Shown here one piece after another: positions 1 to 13,365 of a stretch of DNA of 64,000 nt. Source of the stretch: Rhabditoides inermis (Eukaryota; Nematoda; Chromadorea; Rhabditida; Rhabditidae); contig CAWZYM010000105.1 in assembly GCA_963966185.1 (NCBI GenBank), positions 244,501 to 308,500 of the forward strand, read 5' to 3'. Every line of letters starts with the position of its first letter. The first letter of the stretch is position 1. The notes below the pieces were generated by a model. That model saw nothing but the letters and a program-made list of their open reading frames with translations, made no database searches and was not told the origin of the DNA. The position numbers and the translations under genes are program-made.

Positions 1-744
1 CCATCGCGTAGAACATGGGCTGCTTGTAGAACTCGCCCTTGCTTTTGTCAATCTGTAAATGACGTCATGGTGTCATCGGAAGTGGCGTCACTCACGATAA
101 TCGGCGCGTCGACGTTGTTGCCGACCCAGTTCGGTCCGCCGGTCATATCGAGACACAGGTTCCAGTCCACCCAACCCGTCACCCAGTTGTTGACCGCCTC
201 AAGTTGTTTACGTGTTTGTTTACTTGCTTGTTTGTTTGTTCACTTGTTTGTTTGTTTTCTTGTCTGTTTACTTGTTTACATGTTTGTTTACATGTTTGTT
301 TACTTGTTCAGACCACCCACGTCGAGGATGCTGGTGGTGTAGTTCATGGCGCGCTCCCAGCTGCCGAGACGCACGTCGTTCATAACCCAGCCCTCGCACG
401 CCTGGAATCTCTCTCTCTCTCTTTCTTTCGCTCTCTCTTCCCCTCTCTCTCTTTCTTTCTCTCTCCCTCTCTTTCTTCCTCTCTCCCTCTCTCCCTCTCT
501 CCCTCTCTCCCTCTCTCCCTCTCTCCCTCTCTCCCTCTCTCCCTCTCTCCCTCTCTCCCTCTCTCCCTCTCTCCCTCTCTCCCTCTCTCCCTCTCTCCCT
601 CTCTCCCTCTCTCCCTCTCTCCCTCTCTCCCTCTCTCCCTCTCTCCCTCTCTCCCTCTCTCCCTCTCTCCCTCTCTCCCTCTCTCCCTCTCTCCCTCTCT
701 CCCTCTCTCCCTCTCTCCCTCTCTCCCTCTCTTTCTCCCTCTCC

Positions 745-788
<44 letters not shown>

Positions 789-2806
789 AGTATATATCAT
801 GTACTTATCCGGAAACAGTCCGTGTGTCTTGCTTAACTCAGCCGGATCTGTTTTGTCATCAGCGTACCTAAACGTGCATCACTATGACGTCATAGCGGAT
901 AACGTTATCATCGAATGACGTCACTCACCAGTGAAGCGCGATTCCGTCAACGGCGGCAGCGAGACGGGACTCGATGAGTTGCTGAAGAATAGGTTAGAGA
1001 GAGAGAGAGAGAGAGAGAGAATAAAATAGAGAGAGATAGAGAGAGAGATAGAAAGAGAGAGGAGAGAGGAAGACGCACCTCGTTCACGTACTCATCCAGC
1101 TCGTCTCTGTTGTGGTCGAGGATAATCACATCAATGTCCTTGGTCAGAGTGTCCTTCCTGCAAATGACAATATTGAGTATACGTCATCAAATATTCTGTC
1201 AAGGCCCAAAAACAGAAATTAGAGACACAGTAACACAACAGAACATGTACAATGCGACAAATATCGAGCTGGCCCTTTGGAGATTGTGATGTCGCAGATC
1301 ATGCAACTTGGTATCTATCTATTTTTTGTATAGTTTTTGACTCACTTTAGAGTTGGTGTGAGATAGTCGCGCACGAAACGAGCCAGCTGCGACGGCGTGT
1401 AGTAGGTGGCCTGTCAAACATAATATGTTTATATTGATGTATTGTATTGATTATCGATCGACTTTGCCCACCTGCCACTGATAGTTGGGATCGGAGGAGA
1501 CATTGGGCTCGTTCTGCGGTGTCACTCCCCAGAACGGAATGCCCACGTCGTTGTACGCGTGGAAGAACCTGCACATTCATAGGATCAAAGGGGTACTGTA
1601 TATACCTGCACATCATAGCTTTACTCACTTGACAAAGTAGTCGGCCCACACCTGCCACACGTCAACACCATCGATGCGCTCGATCAAAGTACCAGCGCCC
1701 TATGTGAGATACGGTATTCTTTGCGACTGACGAGAAATGTGGATACCTTCATGTGTGCATTGGTCTTCATCCAGGCGGGTGCGGACCAGGGCGATGCAAA
1801 CAATCGCATCTGTGGAGCCAAGCGAAGGGCCTGCTGGATGACTGGAATCTGAAAAAAATATGCAAGAAAACCGTTACAGTTTCATTGCAACAGTGGCATA
1901 TAGAGATTGTTTGCTTTGCTTTACGCCAAAAGAGAACGCGCGGTGATATCGCCTTGTTTGAGAACTGGTCACATGCCAGCTTGGCTTAGGGGCAGAGCGT
2001 CGCTCTCGTAAAGCGAAGGTCGCAGGTTCGATTCCTGCAGTTGGCAATTGTTTTGCCTGCGGTGATTTTGTGTGGTGTCGATGGTTATTATCATTAAACT
2101 ACTTAAACTGTTAGTATAAAGCAGTTTCACTATATTTAAATGTTTTCTAACTTTGTACTGAGTGTCCTCGTCGGCAAGTGTGAACGTGGTGAGGTTGAAG
2201 TCGTTTGCCTGGTCCACATAGGAGTACTCTCTCGTCGAGAAATCGGCCGACGCTATTGGCACACGTCCGATCGTGTACCGAATACCTGCGCATCATATTG
2301 TTTCCGGTGTGAATTCAAACTGGTACTACCTTTATCGCCAAAGTACGCCTCGATGAGTTCGTTTTTGGCGGCCGCTGGCAGATCGGACATGGTGACTGAA
2401 AGGAGCTGGCTACAGCTACAAAAAAGAGGCGGAACTAGATGGGCGGGACCTACTTGTGGCGGAGTCGGTGAACGCTCCTCCGAACCCCTTCATCTCCTGT
2501 CGCGCGTCGTCCGGGTTGATGGTGAGGCGGATTCGATCCGGATGAATGTCCGTGTCTGAAATGTCTAGTCGCTTGTCTTTTTGAAACAAAATATTCATTT
2601 TAATTGGTGTTAGAGAGTCGACTAGAATGATTTGTGTCAACATTTATCTCGACTATCATGTAGTTTCCAGATACAGTACCACATGCGCACACAGACCTGA
2701 GTAGGGCGCGAAGAACACCTTGCTGCGCTCGAAGCGGAGCCCGGCTTGTGTGGTCGTGAACCTGGAAGGGACATAGCTTCCTGATCTCTCTCTCTCTTTC
2801 CCTCCC

Positions 2807-2846
<40 letters not shown>

Positions 2847-3053
2847 ACATGACGAGCTTTCCTCTGTACAGCTCTCCGAGATCGGCCATGTCATCGCAGT
2901 GGGTGGCGTTGCACACACAGACAGAAGACCGGCCGCCCTCCTCCAAGTCGTAGTCCTCGGCGACACACGGACGACCGGCTGAGAGAGAGGGAGGGGGTGG
3001 TTGGGAGAGAGAGAGAGGGGGGGGGGAAAGGGAGAGAGAGCGTTTGGGAGAGC

Positions 3054-3086
<33 letters not shown>

Positions 3087-3165
3087 CGAGAAACTTACGA
3101 GGTACATACGCAGCCACTGAAGCGATGAGGATGGCTGCGACCAGCCAGGGTTCACGCGGCAGCAT
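1..3165 (-). CDS. gba: Glucosylceramidase (lysosomal acid beta-glucosidase, GH30), 3' end off window
   Basis: Hydrolyses glucosylceramide to glucose and ceramide in the lysosome. Exons (minus strand, all phases agree): 3099-3165, 2849-2978, 2697-2761, 2454-2576, 2330-2395, 2152-2285, 1747-1848, 1629-1699, 1472-1568, 1346-1410, 1079-1157, 929-981, 786-867, 321-401, 96-197 and 1-52 (continues). It starts [20 protein letters not shown], a signal peptide, then the Cys-rich [10 protein letters not shown] segment typical of GBA and the motif [12 protein letters not shown]. The acid/base glutamate is in TPQNEP (about residue 273) and the nucleophile is the last codon of exon 13 (YTE|ACEGW, about residue 378). 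Later landmarks are VRLGSW, GWVDWNL, GGPNWV and FYKQPMFY. About 456 residues are present and the C-terminal part of the beta-domain is missing. A CAG lies one base before the start codon, as if trans-spliced. Confidence 0.95.
203..312. repeat. Degenerate TTGTTTAC-type minisatellite in GBA intron
   Basis: About 110 bp built from TTGTTTAC/TTGTTTG-like words repeated with small changes, filling the intron between GBA exons 15 and 14. The same words recur at 9459-9481 and 38849-38891. Confidence 0.8.
410..780. repeat. (CCCTCTCT)n minisatellite and (CT)n in GBA intron 13
   Basis: A nearly perfect 8-bp CCCTCTCT repeat covers about 480-730, flanked by plain CT repeats. It makes up nearly all of the 384-bp intron between exons 14 and 13. 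Any frame across it stays open only because no stop codon can form in pyrimidine-only DNA. Confidence 0.95.
995..1066. repeat. (GA)n microsatellite in GBA intron 11
   Basis: GA repeats with a few ATA interruptions fill most of the 97-bp intron. On the transcribed strand this is a CT tract, the opposite of the tract in intron 13. Confidence 0.9.
1975..2045 (+). tRNA. tRNA-Thr (anticodon CGU)
   Basis: 71-nt cloverleaf without an intron. The acceptor GCCAGCT pairs with AGTTGGC (one G-T). The D arm is GCTT..GAGC, the anticodon stem TCGCT/AGCGA encloses loop CTCGTAA (anticodon CGT), and the T arm is GCAGG TTCGATT CCTGC. A- and B-box sequences are intact and all stems pair, so it looks functional. 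It lies antisense inside GBA intron 6 (1849-2151), the longest intron in that part of the gene. Confidence 0.93.
2788..2843. repeat. (CT)n microsatellite in GBA intron 2
   Basis: Plus-strand CT repeat directly next to the donor of exon 2; it reads GA in the GBA transcript. Confidence 0.9.
2980..3086. repeat. (GA)n-rich tract in GBA intron 1
   Basis: Plus-strand GA/G-rich tract filling intron 1; it reads CT in the GBA transcript and acts as the polypyrimidine tract before exon 2. It is complementary to the tract on the other side of exon 2. Confidence 0.9.
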
Positions 3166-5018
3166 ACTGTAATGACGTCACTCAAAGTACGGTAATGAGA
3201 GCATTGCTTGGAGAACACATTTGTGATTCACAGTTGAGGACACATTTGTGATGTGAAAGGCGAAACAAAATATCGTATACTAGGAAAGTCACAAAGACAC
3301 AAAACCATCCAACGATACAGAAACAACGCGAATACTCGGTAACAACAATGGCAAATGATGACCGATCAGGCGATTTGGCGAAGGGAGGGTGAGACGAGAG
3401 TACGAGAGTACATGTTGTCTCGCGGAGAGGATGTTTTTACTCGCAACACCACAATCATTATCAACTCCCATGGTTATCAGCCACATCAGAGACAATGGAA
3501 ATATCAAGGAGAGAGAGGAGACGTCAGACAAGGGAACAAAAAAACGAATCAGAAGAATACATATAGATAGTGACGTCTTATCATTTTGGAGGGGAATGAG
3601 CGAGTGACAGAGACGGTGGCTATTTATACCTACGTTGTGAGTAAATCCGACCGAATTGCGAGTAGTTGCGTGGTGTGTAGTACATAAAGGAGGGTTATAA
3701 GAGATGCCACAAACACTATGTGACCATAAAAGGCACATCCACACATGTAATGAGACATGAGGAGGTGATTTGCTATCTGATACACGATAAAACGTGAACA
3801 GTGATGGTTGTGCGCAATAGGTTTTTATCGTTAAAAAACCTTTTAACAACAGTTGCATCGATATCTTGACTTGTTTTACACACTTATATTTCAATGAAGT
3901 ACTCATGTTTGTTTCTTTGTAAACGAACAACAGTGTTCATGAGTTCATGATCAGCCCGATCGTGACACTAGGCGATCTCAATTGGAGCGACCTTCCTTCC
4001 ACCCTCCCCCCTCCTCTTCCCCTCTACATTACTCCGCTATTCATCACTCGAGGATGTCTCTCTCCTCAATGTTCTTTGCCGCTGCCAAAACCTGACTGCC
4101 AAAAACTACTGTACATGTACACTTATGACATTGTTGCATTGCTTGTATACGGTTATCATATAACGCGAAACCTGTACTGGCGTGAGTGAGGAGGGAGATA
4201 GGCAAGGCGAATAAGTGGCGGTGCCACGCCCGAAACTGGTATGGCTATGGTGTGCCAATGGATGTGCGAATTAGCCGTGACAACTATGGGAGTCAACTAT
4301 GAGTAAGCGTAAAATATCCGCAATCCCTCTAGCACAATGCTCTACTCACACTTACTGTATTGGAAGGCAGTCCGCTTACTCGAATGCGATCTCGTCATTT
4401 CCGCCTCCTCTCGATGATTTACGGCCTTTTCTTTGTCGCGTGCCGTCTCTCGGATCACCTTGACTGTCCTTCCTCCGCCCCCCCCCACTCCTCGGATCCT
4501 CTCTGACCCTATGACCTCTCCAGCCAAAGACGGCTATCACCGCCAATCTAAGGGAGAGGAACCCTTTGCTAATGAGTTGTTTTGTTTCTGTGTTTCATTT
4601 TGTTCTTCCAAATGCAATTCTTTCAAAGTATCTCTATTGTCATAATGTTGATCCACAGATCTCTGCTATCGCCCCACTTCTTTGCTGACAGTGTTCTGTT
4701 CTGACAACTCGTTTCGAAACACAATGACTCGCCCTCTTCTTCTTTTCTCTCTTCTCCCGTTTTTGCCGTATAGACTGACCGCCTGACCGGTCGTTGGTCG
4801 GTTGCCCGCAGGGAGGGCAGCCACCGAAGAAAGTCGTTTAGCCACGGCCAACTTGCTACTACCCTACTACTGCTCTCCTACTACTGCTCCTTTCTCTCTT
4901 CTTTTTGAATATTCACATTGTTCAATAGTCATTTTCAATTCGATTCAACTTCCTCATCTTTTCGAATTACCCCCATTCCTCCCAGTTCCTACTTTCTCAC
5001 ATGTTGCATATTGACCTA

Positions 5019-5055
<37 letters not shown>

Positions 5056-6106
5056 CACGCATGTCTCGACATTGTACTGTTCTCCTCTGTGTCAATTATG
5101 TTACCTTTCCTTTCACGGTCTTGCGCAATCTCCCCTCTCTCGCATTGATGCGCCCGTTTTTGATGTCGTCTTTTTACGTCGCCGCACTTGTACCGGTATC
5201 ACATTGCCCTTTTGTGTGCACCCCATACCTTGCAATCTCACGTTTCCGGATTCCCTTTCCACACACGCTGTACGTTCCTAATAATTGCGACACGCGAATC
5301 GCGCGACCTTTGTCACTTCTCACCGCTGCCTCCTTCTCCAAACCTCTCCGATTCCCACGCTCTCTCGCCGCCTCTCGCAGCCTGTATTGTAAGAGAGCGG
5401 CTCGAGACAGTGATTACTGTGGTAATATTCGGTCAGCCGCAGCTAATCCCCTGTGATCGATCCGTGACGCTCCATTCAAATCCACATTCCATATATAGCC
5501 ATGCCAGGTATTGCATTGTGTCTGTCGCATTTGCATATTCATAATACTTTACAGTACTGTACAGTAGGATTTGCCCGCTTCCAGTTTTATGAAATCCCGT
5601 ATTCGCTGCGCCGCGACACCTCTTCCCAAAGTCACGCATTCTTTTATTGTGGCGAGTGTGGATTGTTGTATCACTACTCGATTATGTCGAGAGAACACGC
5701 ACATACTGGTTTCTTCCGAGATCGATCCGAGATCGGCTTTTCTCCCCGAGATTTGCATACTGCTCGATGTATGACTTTCTCACGAGTCTGGATCTTCGCT
5801 CGATGATCATTTCACCGTGAATAAGACCCTCCAGGGGGTGCAGTGAGTGAAAGTGAGAGGGAGAGGATCGATCGATTCCTTCACACTCTCGCTCTCCTTC
5901 TCTATGGCTTGTTACTTTGCCTTTCCCAGCGCGACATCTAATCATACCAGTTTTCGGCTAACCGTTTTCTAAAATCGCTCCGTCTTTTCTTCGGCCCAAG
6001 ACATTTTTGGCGTCGGCCAGCCAGCGAAAGCAACCAGTCAGGAAAAGTATGACTGTCCGTTTCGTTTCTAGCGAACCCAACAATTTGCTACACTCGTCTT
6101 TTCCGG

Positions 6107-6147
<41 letters not shown>

Positions 6148-7615
6148 TCTGTGTTTCTGTGTGTGCTTTTTGCATCGGCTCATTGCGCTGCGTTCGTGCC
6201 GTGACAGACCGAACATTACCCCATTCCACACCTGTTGCGCTAACGACCCCCGATCACCTGCCGAAACGTATATACGTAAATGTAAAAACGTAACGTGGCA
6301 ATTTCGCGTGATTGTCTTTCCGCATTCCCTCAGATCCCTCAGTTCCCATGACCGTGGCACGATTCCGCAGAAGATCAGCTAGTGGCCAGTCCAATTTCTG
6401 TCTCTCGAGTCTCCTCTCCTCCTCTACCTCACTTCTTTGGCGCACTGCCGTGACCTTTGGCGCAAGGTTACGCATACACACAGCCAACCACCCAACCAGC
6501 GATCGGGGGCTACTTGAGACCAGTACTGGTAATTGCTATTGTAAACGGGTAGGGAGAGGGAAGATCGGGGCAGATCGGTTATGCTAGCGATAGCTTCGCC
6601 CGAAAACGGTACTGCCATCTCATTTTCTCTTCTCCGTCTTTTCTCGCCTGCCTCTTGGCACGGAGAGAAGGCCGTAACCCATTGTCCCCCGCCGGCTCAG
6701 GTGACCCGGTATGCAAATGAATCGCCGGCGCCAACACCCTCCTCTCGACACAACATGCAACCCGATCTACCCCCTCCCCCCTCCTCTTACCTACCCTGAT
6801 ATCAGTGTTGACACAGAGCCAGAGCCATCTGCATATTTTGGCTCTTTTTGTTTGTGAACCTGTCTCAGCTATAGTCACTAATCGCTGGCCGCGTCATTTT
6901 TGATTCACGGGTCTTTAAAACGTTTTCTCGCACTTGTCGTGCATCCCCATAATTATTCGATGCCTATTGATGGAATGCTGTTTGTTTACCGCCCGACTCC
7001 TAATCTCATTAGAATCTCATAAATCGTCGCCAAACCCTCAAATCTATGGATGTTTCGGCCAGCCTGACTATGCGCCTGACCTGCTTTGGCTTATCGTGTA
7101 TAGATCTCCGGATCTCGATATCCGAGAGAGCCCCGGAGGGGAAGGAAGGAAAGGTGTCGCTCGTCAGATAGAATCTCCGAACATGCGTGTCCAGGCCCCT
7201 TTTCCTCTCCACCACTCCATCCCACTAACCTTATCACCTATGTGACCATACCGTTATTTCCCACCTTTCCTTTGTATTGTACCGTTTTGATTTTCCTAGT
7301 TGATTAATTGAATTTTGAATTCTTCTGATTATTCGGTTTCACAATTCTATCATACCGTACGTATTGCAACTTCCGGTCCTCTATGTTCGTATCGCGTTTC
7401 ACTCTTTTTTTCGCATCGCATAAGAAACACCTTTGATCGTGCCGCTCGAGGGCTCTCTATTATGTGTTGTTATTCGATCCGCGGACACTTTTTCTCTTCA
7501 TGATGTTCGCTTGTTGTGACATATAGCGCTATCGTTTCATCACGTCATCGCATTACCACACCCATATATGGGCAGTATGACCAGATACGTTTCACTTACT
7601 CGATACGTTTCAGCC
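3166..7615. other. Intergenic region between divergent gba and dex-1-like genes
   Basis: About 4.4 kb with no frame that joins through credible splice sites and no recognisable protein. It must contain both promoters. It holds two CT microsatellites (about 5020-5056 and 6111-6145), pyrimidine-rich stretches and TGACGTCA at 3173-3180, close to the GBA start. Non-coding 5' exons of either gene cannot be excluded. Confidence 0.6.
7602..7615 (+). promoter_or_regulatory. 3' splice acceptor just upstream of the dex-1-like start (trans-splice candidate)
   Basis: GATACGTTTCAG ends two bases before the start codon at 7616. The same arrangement occurs at the starts of GBA (CAG at 3167-3169), UTP11 (26001-26003) and the CDF gene (TTTCAG ending at 33995, directly before ATG). 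It is either a spliced-leader acceptor or the end of a 5'-UTR intron. Confidence 0.5.
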
Positions 7616-9199
7616 ATGGGCCGTTGGCTCTGTGTTATGGCCATATTGGCAGCGGCCACCGCAATGCGACTAGATCCCGAGAGGATAGCGGCCAGGTTAC
7701 GCATCGAACAGGTACGTTTTCGATTTGAAAATTCACCGCAGATACGTTTCAGGAGATTGAAAACGACAAGTTGGAAAGAGCCGGGAGACATCGGCGACAG
7801 GGACAGCCCAAGGAGATCAGCATTCAGGTATATCGATCGATTATTGATTTGTTCGAAATAAGCGCTATTCCCATTGATAGCTCGTATCGTCGTATCCTGT
7901 TCTGGTGTTTCACTTTTTTTGCTGGTCTCGAGTGTCATAGTGTGCGCATTGAATATGCAAAGAGCCTCTTATGTCTCGCTCCTTCTTGTCCGTCTTCTCG
8001 TCCATCTCTCTCTCCCTCCCTCTCTCTCTCTCCCTCTCTCTCTCCCTCCTCTTGTCTCAAGGAAGATTGCTTCTTGAAAGGGCGCGCTTTTTGTCTGACT
8101 CACATGGGAACTGATTCACATTTCTGACGATCAAAAGAACGTGAAATGTGATTTCGGAACGAGAACATATCCCAGTGACATTGACCTCGCCATAAAACAC
8201 GCCAACAATGCCGTCGCTTCGCCTTTGATCACTGTAACGGAATGTTTTCAAACAATGTTCATGTACCACTAAAAGGTTGTTCGATAAAAGTCAAGTCACA
8301 AATAAGGCCAACAAAATCGCTCTTTTCTATGAATTGCACTGTCTCACTGTAACTCACTCATCCACTCAGAATTCATTCTATTCTGGAAGTACGGTATGTA
8401 CAAGAGCAACCCGTGAACATACCAATAAGTAGTATGTGATAAATCACAATAAACACATGGAAAACAATACGATCAACGCTAAGAGGAGAAAAAAGATTAC
8501 ATCGCAACATGTAGCATACATATGTCTCCAGGTGACGGCTCCTCTCTTCTCCTCCCGTCTCTTTGACTTTGGGAAAGCGGCAGGAGACGATGAACTGCCA
8601 CAGTCACTCGACGTCGGAAAGAGAATCAGTCTTGCCAAGACTTTGAAGTTCTACGGAGAGGAAATGAAGGAGGTGCGTTTCTCACATTGCTTTGCTCGAT
8701 AACTTTTGCGCAAATTCAGAATGTGGATATCGCAACCGAATATGCTGGCGTGAAATTGAGTAGTTTCTCCTAGTTGATTAAGCTCATATTAAGGTTGAAC
8801 ATACCTTCTTTTTTCAGGTCTACGTGTTATCAAACGGCGCTATTGGATTCGACGCGGCGTCGCGATCTTACAAGGTGATACTTTGTTCGTCTGATTGTTT
8901 ATAAGCCTGACTCCGGCAGACAATAGCATTAGCATGATGAGTGATGGCACATCCCACAGTGGGGAATTGGGCGATCTTCTTCGAGAGGACGAGGTCTTAG
9001 TTTATCCTGTGATTGTGATACTCTCTGATTTGTTGAACAAGAGTGAACGCGAGATCATGGTTTGGAAGTTCGTGAGAGTCAACTGATACTCAGGCGGGCG
9101 CTCTTCCCAGCAGCTCGCGGCTCATCGCTCCCTTCTGGAACCGGAACGATCTGCGCAACGGGGGACACGTGTGGTACCGCGAAGTCACCAGTGAGTCGC

Positions 9200-9263
<64 letters not shown>

Positions 9264-10650
9264 TTACCCTCTAGGCGGTCGCGTGTTGGAGCGTGGACAG
9301 TCCGAGATCCGCTACCAGTACGACAAACAGCTCAAGGTACGTCGTGGTATAGATCGAAATCGATTGATTATCGATTTGCAGGTGCAATCGGCGCTGATCG
9401 TCACGTGGGAGAAGATGCAGCCGCTCGGAGCCGCCGCGCTGCCTGATGACGTCAGTCGTTTACCTTGTTTACTTGTTTACACTTTCACATTCCAGAACAC
9501 GAACACCTTCCAAGCGGCGCTGTTCATGACGGACAACGGCACGTTCGCTAACTTCATCTACAGCAACATCGGATGGACGCAAGGCGCTGAGGTGAGAAGG
9601 GATACATATAGGTTACATCAATGGAGCCTCTGGCTTCAAACCAAATCTCACTTCTCTGTATATGTATATCCATAAAATGGAATATATGAAAGATGTGTAA
9701 TAAAGCTGAATGTAATAAAGGTGAGAGGTGTGTTCTGTTCAGTCTCTCCAACCCTTCATTACGTCAATACACCTTCCAAACACAGCGTTTCGCCTTTCGG
9801 AAAGCAGGCGAGAAGAGTCTGCTGCATGTGAAACGTTTCCTCCTTCTCAAAACAAAATATCTCGTGAGCTGTTCACTGCACTCGTTCGACCGCGAATAGG
9901 GTCATCGCACGCTAAACTCACTCACTCACGTAGGCGCGCCCATCTCCCCCTCTATGCAAATAACCGCCTCTATACGGTAGGAACACGCGAGCGGATGCGG
10001 TAACGGAGTAACACGCACGACGCGCCGCAAACACAACACGACCCAGTTGCGAGCGGTGTATGAGTGAAGACGGGAAGAAACGTTGCAGACGTGAGGGACT
10101 GTCAATCGATGTTTTTGACTCTTCGAATCCGAAGTGTTTCGGAGCAGTTTTGGGGGTTGAAGTGATTCGAAAACAATTAGGAGAGCAAAGACGACGTTTG
10201 AAAGCTGGTACCTGATTTGTAACCCGATACGTTTTGGGAGACATATGAAGATACGTTTTCAATCCGATCTATTTCAGGCTGGTTTCTCTCCGGGCGATTC
10301 TCCGGCGCCGCACTACGCCCTTCCCACATCCGGCACCGGCAACATCATGTACCTAGAGGAGTACGGAAACACGGGTGAGAGAACGTAGCTGTTATGAAGT
10401 AACCCGTTCAACATGTAGTAACACTTCTGTTGTTTTTATTTTTCAAATTAGTGTTCTCAGTTGTATCAACTCAAACTACAAACACAATACTACTTCTACT
10501 TCTCCTAGGCATTCCCGGCGAGTGGATGTTCGAGCTGGGCGACGAGCGGGTGACGCGGTGCAAAGCCGGCATCAAGGGGGACACCTGTGATGAGGGTGAG
10601 TGGATCTCCCTCACTCCCTCCCTCACTCCCTCCCTCCCTCCCTCTCTCCC

Positions 10651-10690
<40 letters not shown>

Positions 10691-12313
10691 CCTTCACCAC
10701 CCCTCTTTCAGAATGCGCCTCAGGCGAGCACGGCGCTGACTGTGCTCTCTGTTGTCACTGCTCCTCCGGCACCTGCCATCCCCTGACAGGAGAGTGCCCC
10801 AGTGGATGCTCCACCTGCTGGACGGGAGTGGGCTGTCAGACGAGTGAGTGGCGAAGGAGAGAGGGAGGGGGAGGGAGAAAAGGAGAGGGAGAGAGGGGAG
10901 AGGGGAGAAGGATGAAGGGAGAAGGGAGAAGGGAGAAGGGAGAAGGGAGAAGGGAGAAGGGAGAAGGGAGAAGGGAGAAGGGAGAAGGGAGAAGGGAGAA
11001 GGGAGAAGGGAGAAGGGAGAAGGGAGAAGGGAGAAGGGAGAAGGGAGAAGGGAGAAGGGAGAAGGGAGAAGGGAGAAGGGAGAAGGGAGAAGGGAGAAGG
11101 GAGAAGGGAGAAGGGAGAAGGGAGAAGGGAGAAGGGAGAAGGGAGAAGGGAGAAGGGAGAAGGGAGAAGGGAGAAGGGAGAAGGGAGAAGGGAGAAGGGA
11201 GAAGGGAGAAGGGAGAAGGGAGAAGGGAGAAGGGAGAAGGGAGAAGGGAGAAGGGAGAAGGGAGAAGGGAGAAGGGAGAAGGGAGAAGGGAGAAGGGAGA
11301 AGGGAGAAGGGAGAAGGGAGAAGGGAGAAGGGAGAAGGGAGAAGGGAGAAGGGAGAAGGGAGAAGGGAGAAGGGAGAAGGGAGAAGGGAGAAGGGAGAAG
11401 GGAGAAGGGAGAAGGGAGAAGGGAGAAGGGAGAAGGGAGATGAGAGAGGGAGAGGGAGAGAGGGGAGAGGGGAGAAGGGAGAAGGGAGAGAGAGATGAGA
11501 GAGAGAGAGAGATCTTTCCAGAGAAGGACACGTGCCCTTCGGAGCAGGCGCAGTGCGCGCATAACGCTATCTCTTTCAGCGACTTTGACAGGTACAGGTT
11601 GAAGCCACGCCCCCTCTAACCCCGCCCCTTTCAGGTGTGGCGAGCCGGTGCAGCGGTGTCAGTGTCTCAGCGGCTTCCAAGGCGACGGGAGCACGAAGTG
11701 CGACGGTGAGTCTGCCTCTCTCCATTTTCCACGCGCTCTCTCTCATCACTTTATTGATTTATTGATTTTCCAGACATTGACGAGTGCGCTGTGAAGAACC
11801 CCTGCCATAAAGACGCTGTCTGCACCAACACTCCCGGCCGCTTCTTCTGCCAGTGCAAGGAGGGATTCTCAGGTGAGGGAGTCGGCGGGGGCGGGGCTTA
11901 TCATAATCTTCCAGGCGACGGCATCAGCGAGTGCTCCGCCACGTCCATGCTCCTGCCGACCGACGGACACCAGCAGCTCCCAAAGAGCAAGAACGCCAAG
12001 GTGGGCGGAGTCAAAGGGGGCGGGGTTTTACTTGGTCTTTTCAGGTGGCATGGCAGCTGAAGCGCCCGATCAAGATGTTCGGCGAGCAGCACGACATGAT
12101 CACGGTGGGTGGTCTAATCTAATCGATATTCGATCATTAATTCAGATCTCGACTTCCGGTCTGCTGTCGACTACACCCATCACTGCGGCAGCATCTCTGG
12201 AGGAGACTGGAATGAGGGGTGTCGCTCCTTTCTTCGCGCCTGTTGATACCAGCAAGGGTGGAGAGGTGACGGTGGCCGAGGTGACAGGTGAGTGTGAATC
12301 TCTTCCTTCTTCC

Positions 12314-12355
<42 letters not shown>

Positions 12356-13330
12356 TCCCTCTCACCGCCTCATTCCAGACGGCCTCTTGCTGTCTCGCCT
12401 CTCCCGTTCCATCCAGCAACAGGACCCTCGCTTCACGCCAAAGTCCGCTCTCATTGTCACCCATGCAAACGTGACGGATGGCAAGAACGATGTGAGTACG
12501 GCTTGATTTGATGATGATAAAGATACCGAGTACACACGACACACGAATTGGGCAACAAAAGGTCGCAGAAGGACGTTGCATTCAGGCGGCGAACACGTTC
12601 CAAACCGTGCTCGTCTCGGGTGTGTCCGCCAACCGGGAGAACACCTACGCACTCATCACCTACAAAGACCTGCACTGGAGCGAGGGAGCCGAGGTGAGAG
12701 AAGAGAAGTCGTTCAGCTCGCATCGAGAACGAACCGTTCAAGTTTAACATCGAAGTTGTACTATTACATTGTTGAATTTTCGTGTGTTTGTTTTGAGTAG
12801 CACGGTGACTAGCTCTTCCGAATCGCAATCAAGAAGATGTACCAAAGCGATAGTGACTTTGCTTGCAGTTTGAAGACGGTGCTCCAACAGTCACACTGTC
12901 TTGTTTTGCGCGCTTTTTCTGCAAGCTGACTCTCACAGTCTTCCTTTGATCCACCCCACAGCGCGTGATTAATCGCGAAAATAGAACACAGAGTGTCAAG
13001 CGTCGAATCCTTGTAGGCGGCGGTTCTCTCGCCCTCCACCTCCTCCTCCATCTACCTGCCGGGCAGCGGCAGCGAGGGAGTGGAACAGCTCAGTCAGCTG
13101 AGCAACGTCGGACAGCCGGGAGTGTGGATGTACAGGATAGGTGAGGGGAGGGGAAGAGATGGAGGGAGGGAAGAGAGAGGGGAGGGAAAGAGAGAGGATG
13201 AGGGAGGGAAAGAGAGGGGAAAGCAAAGTGAGACGGGAAAGACGGAGAGAGAGGAAGAGAGAGGGAGAGAGAGAGAGAGGGAGAGGGAGAGAGAGGGAGA
13301 GGGAAAGAGGGAGAGAGAGGGAAAGGGGAG

Positions 13331-13365
<35 letters not shown>

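Noticed and set aside
300..918. Open readings over the CCCTCTCT/GA repeats on both strands
   Set aside because: Low-complexity artefacts; the region is an intron of GBA with exons on each side in phase.
10600..11619. A 340-codon frame of EGRREKG repeats
   Set aside because: It reads through the intron donor and the GGGAGAA minisatellite; splice phase shows that the array is intronic.
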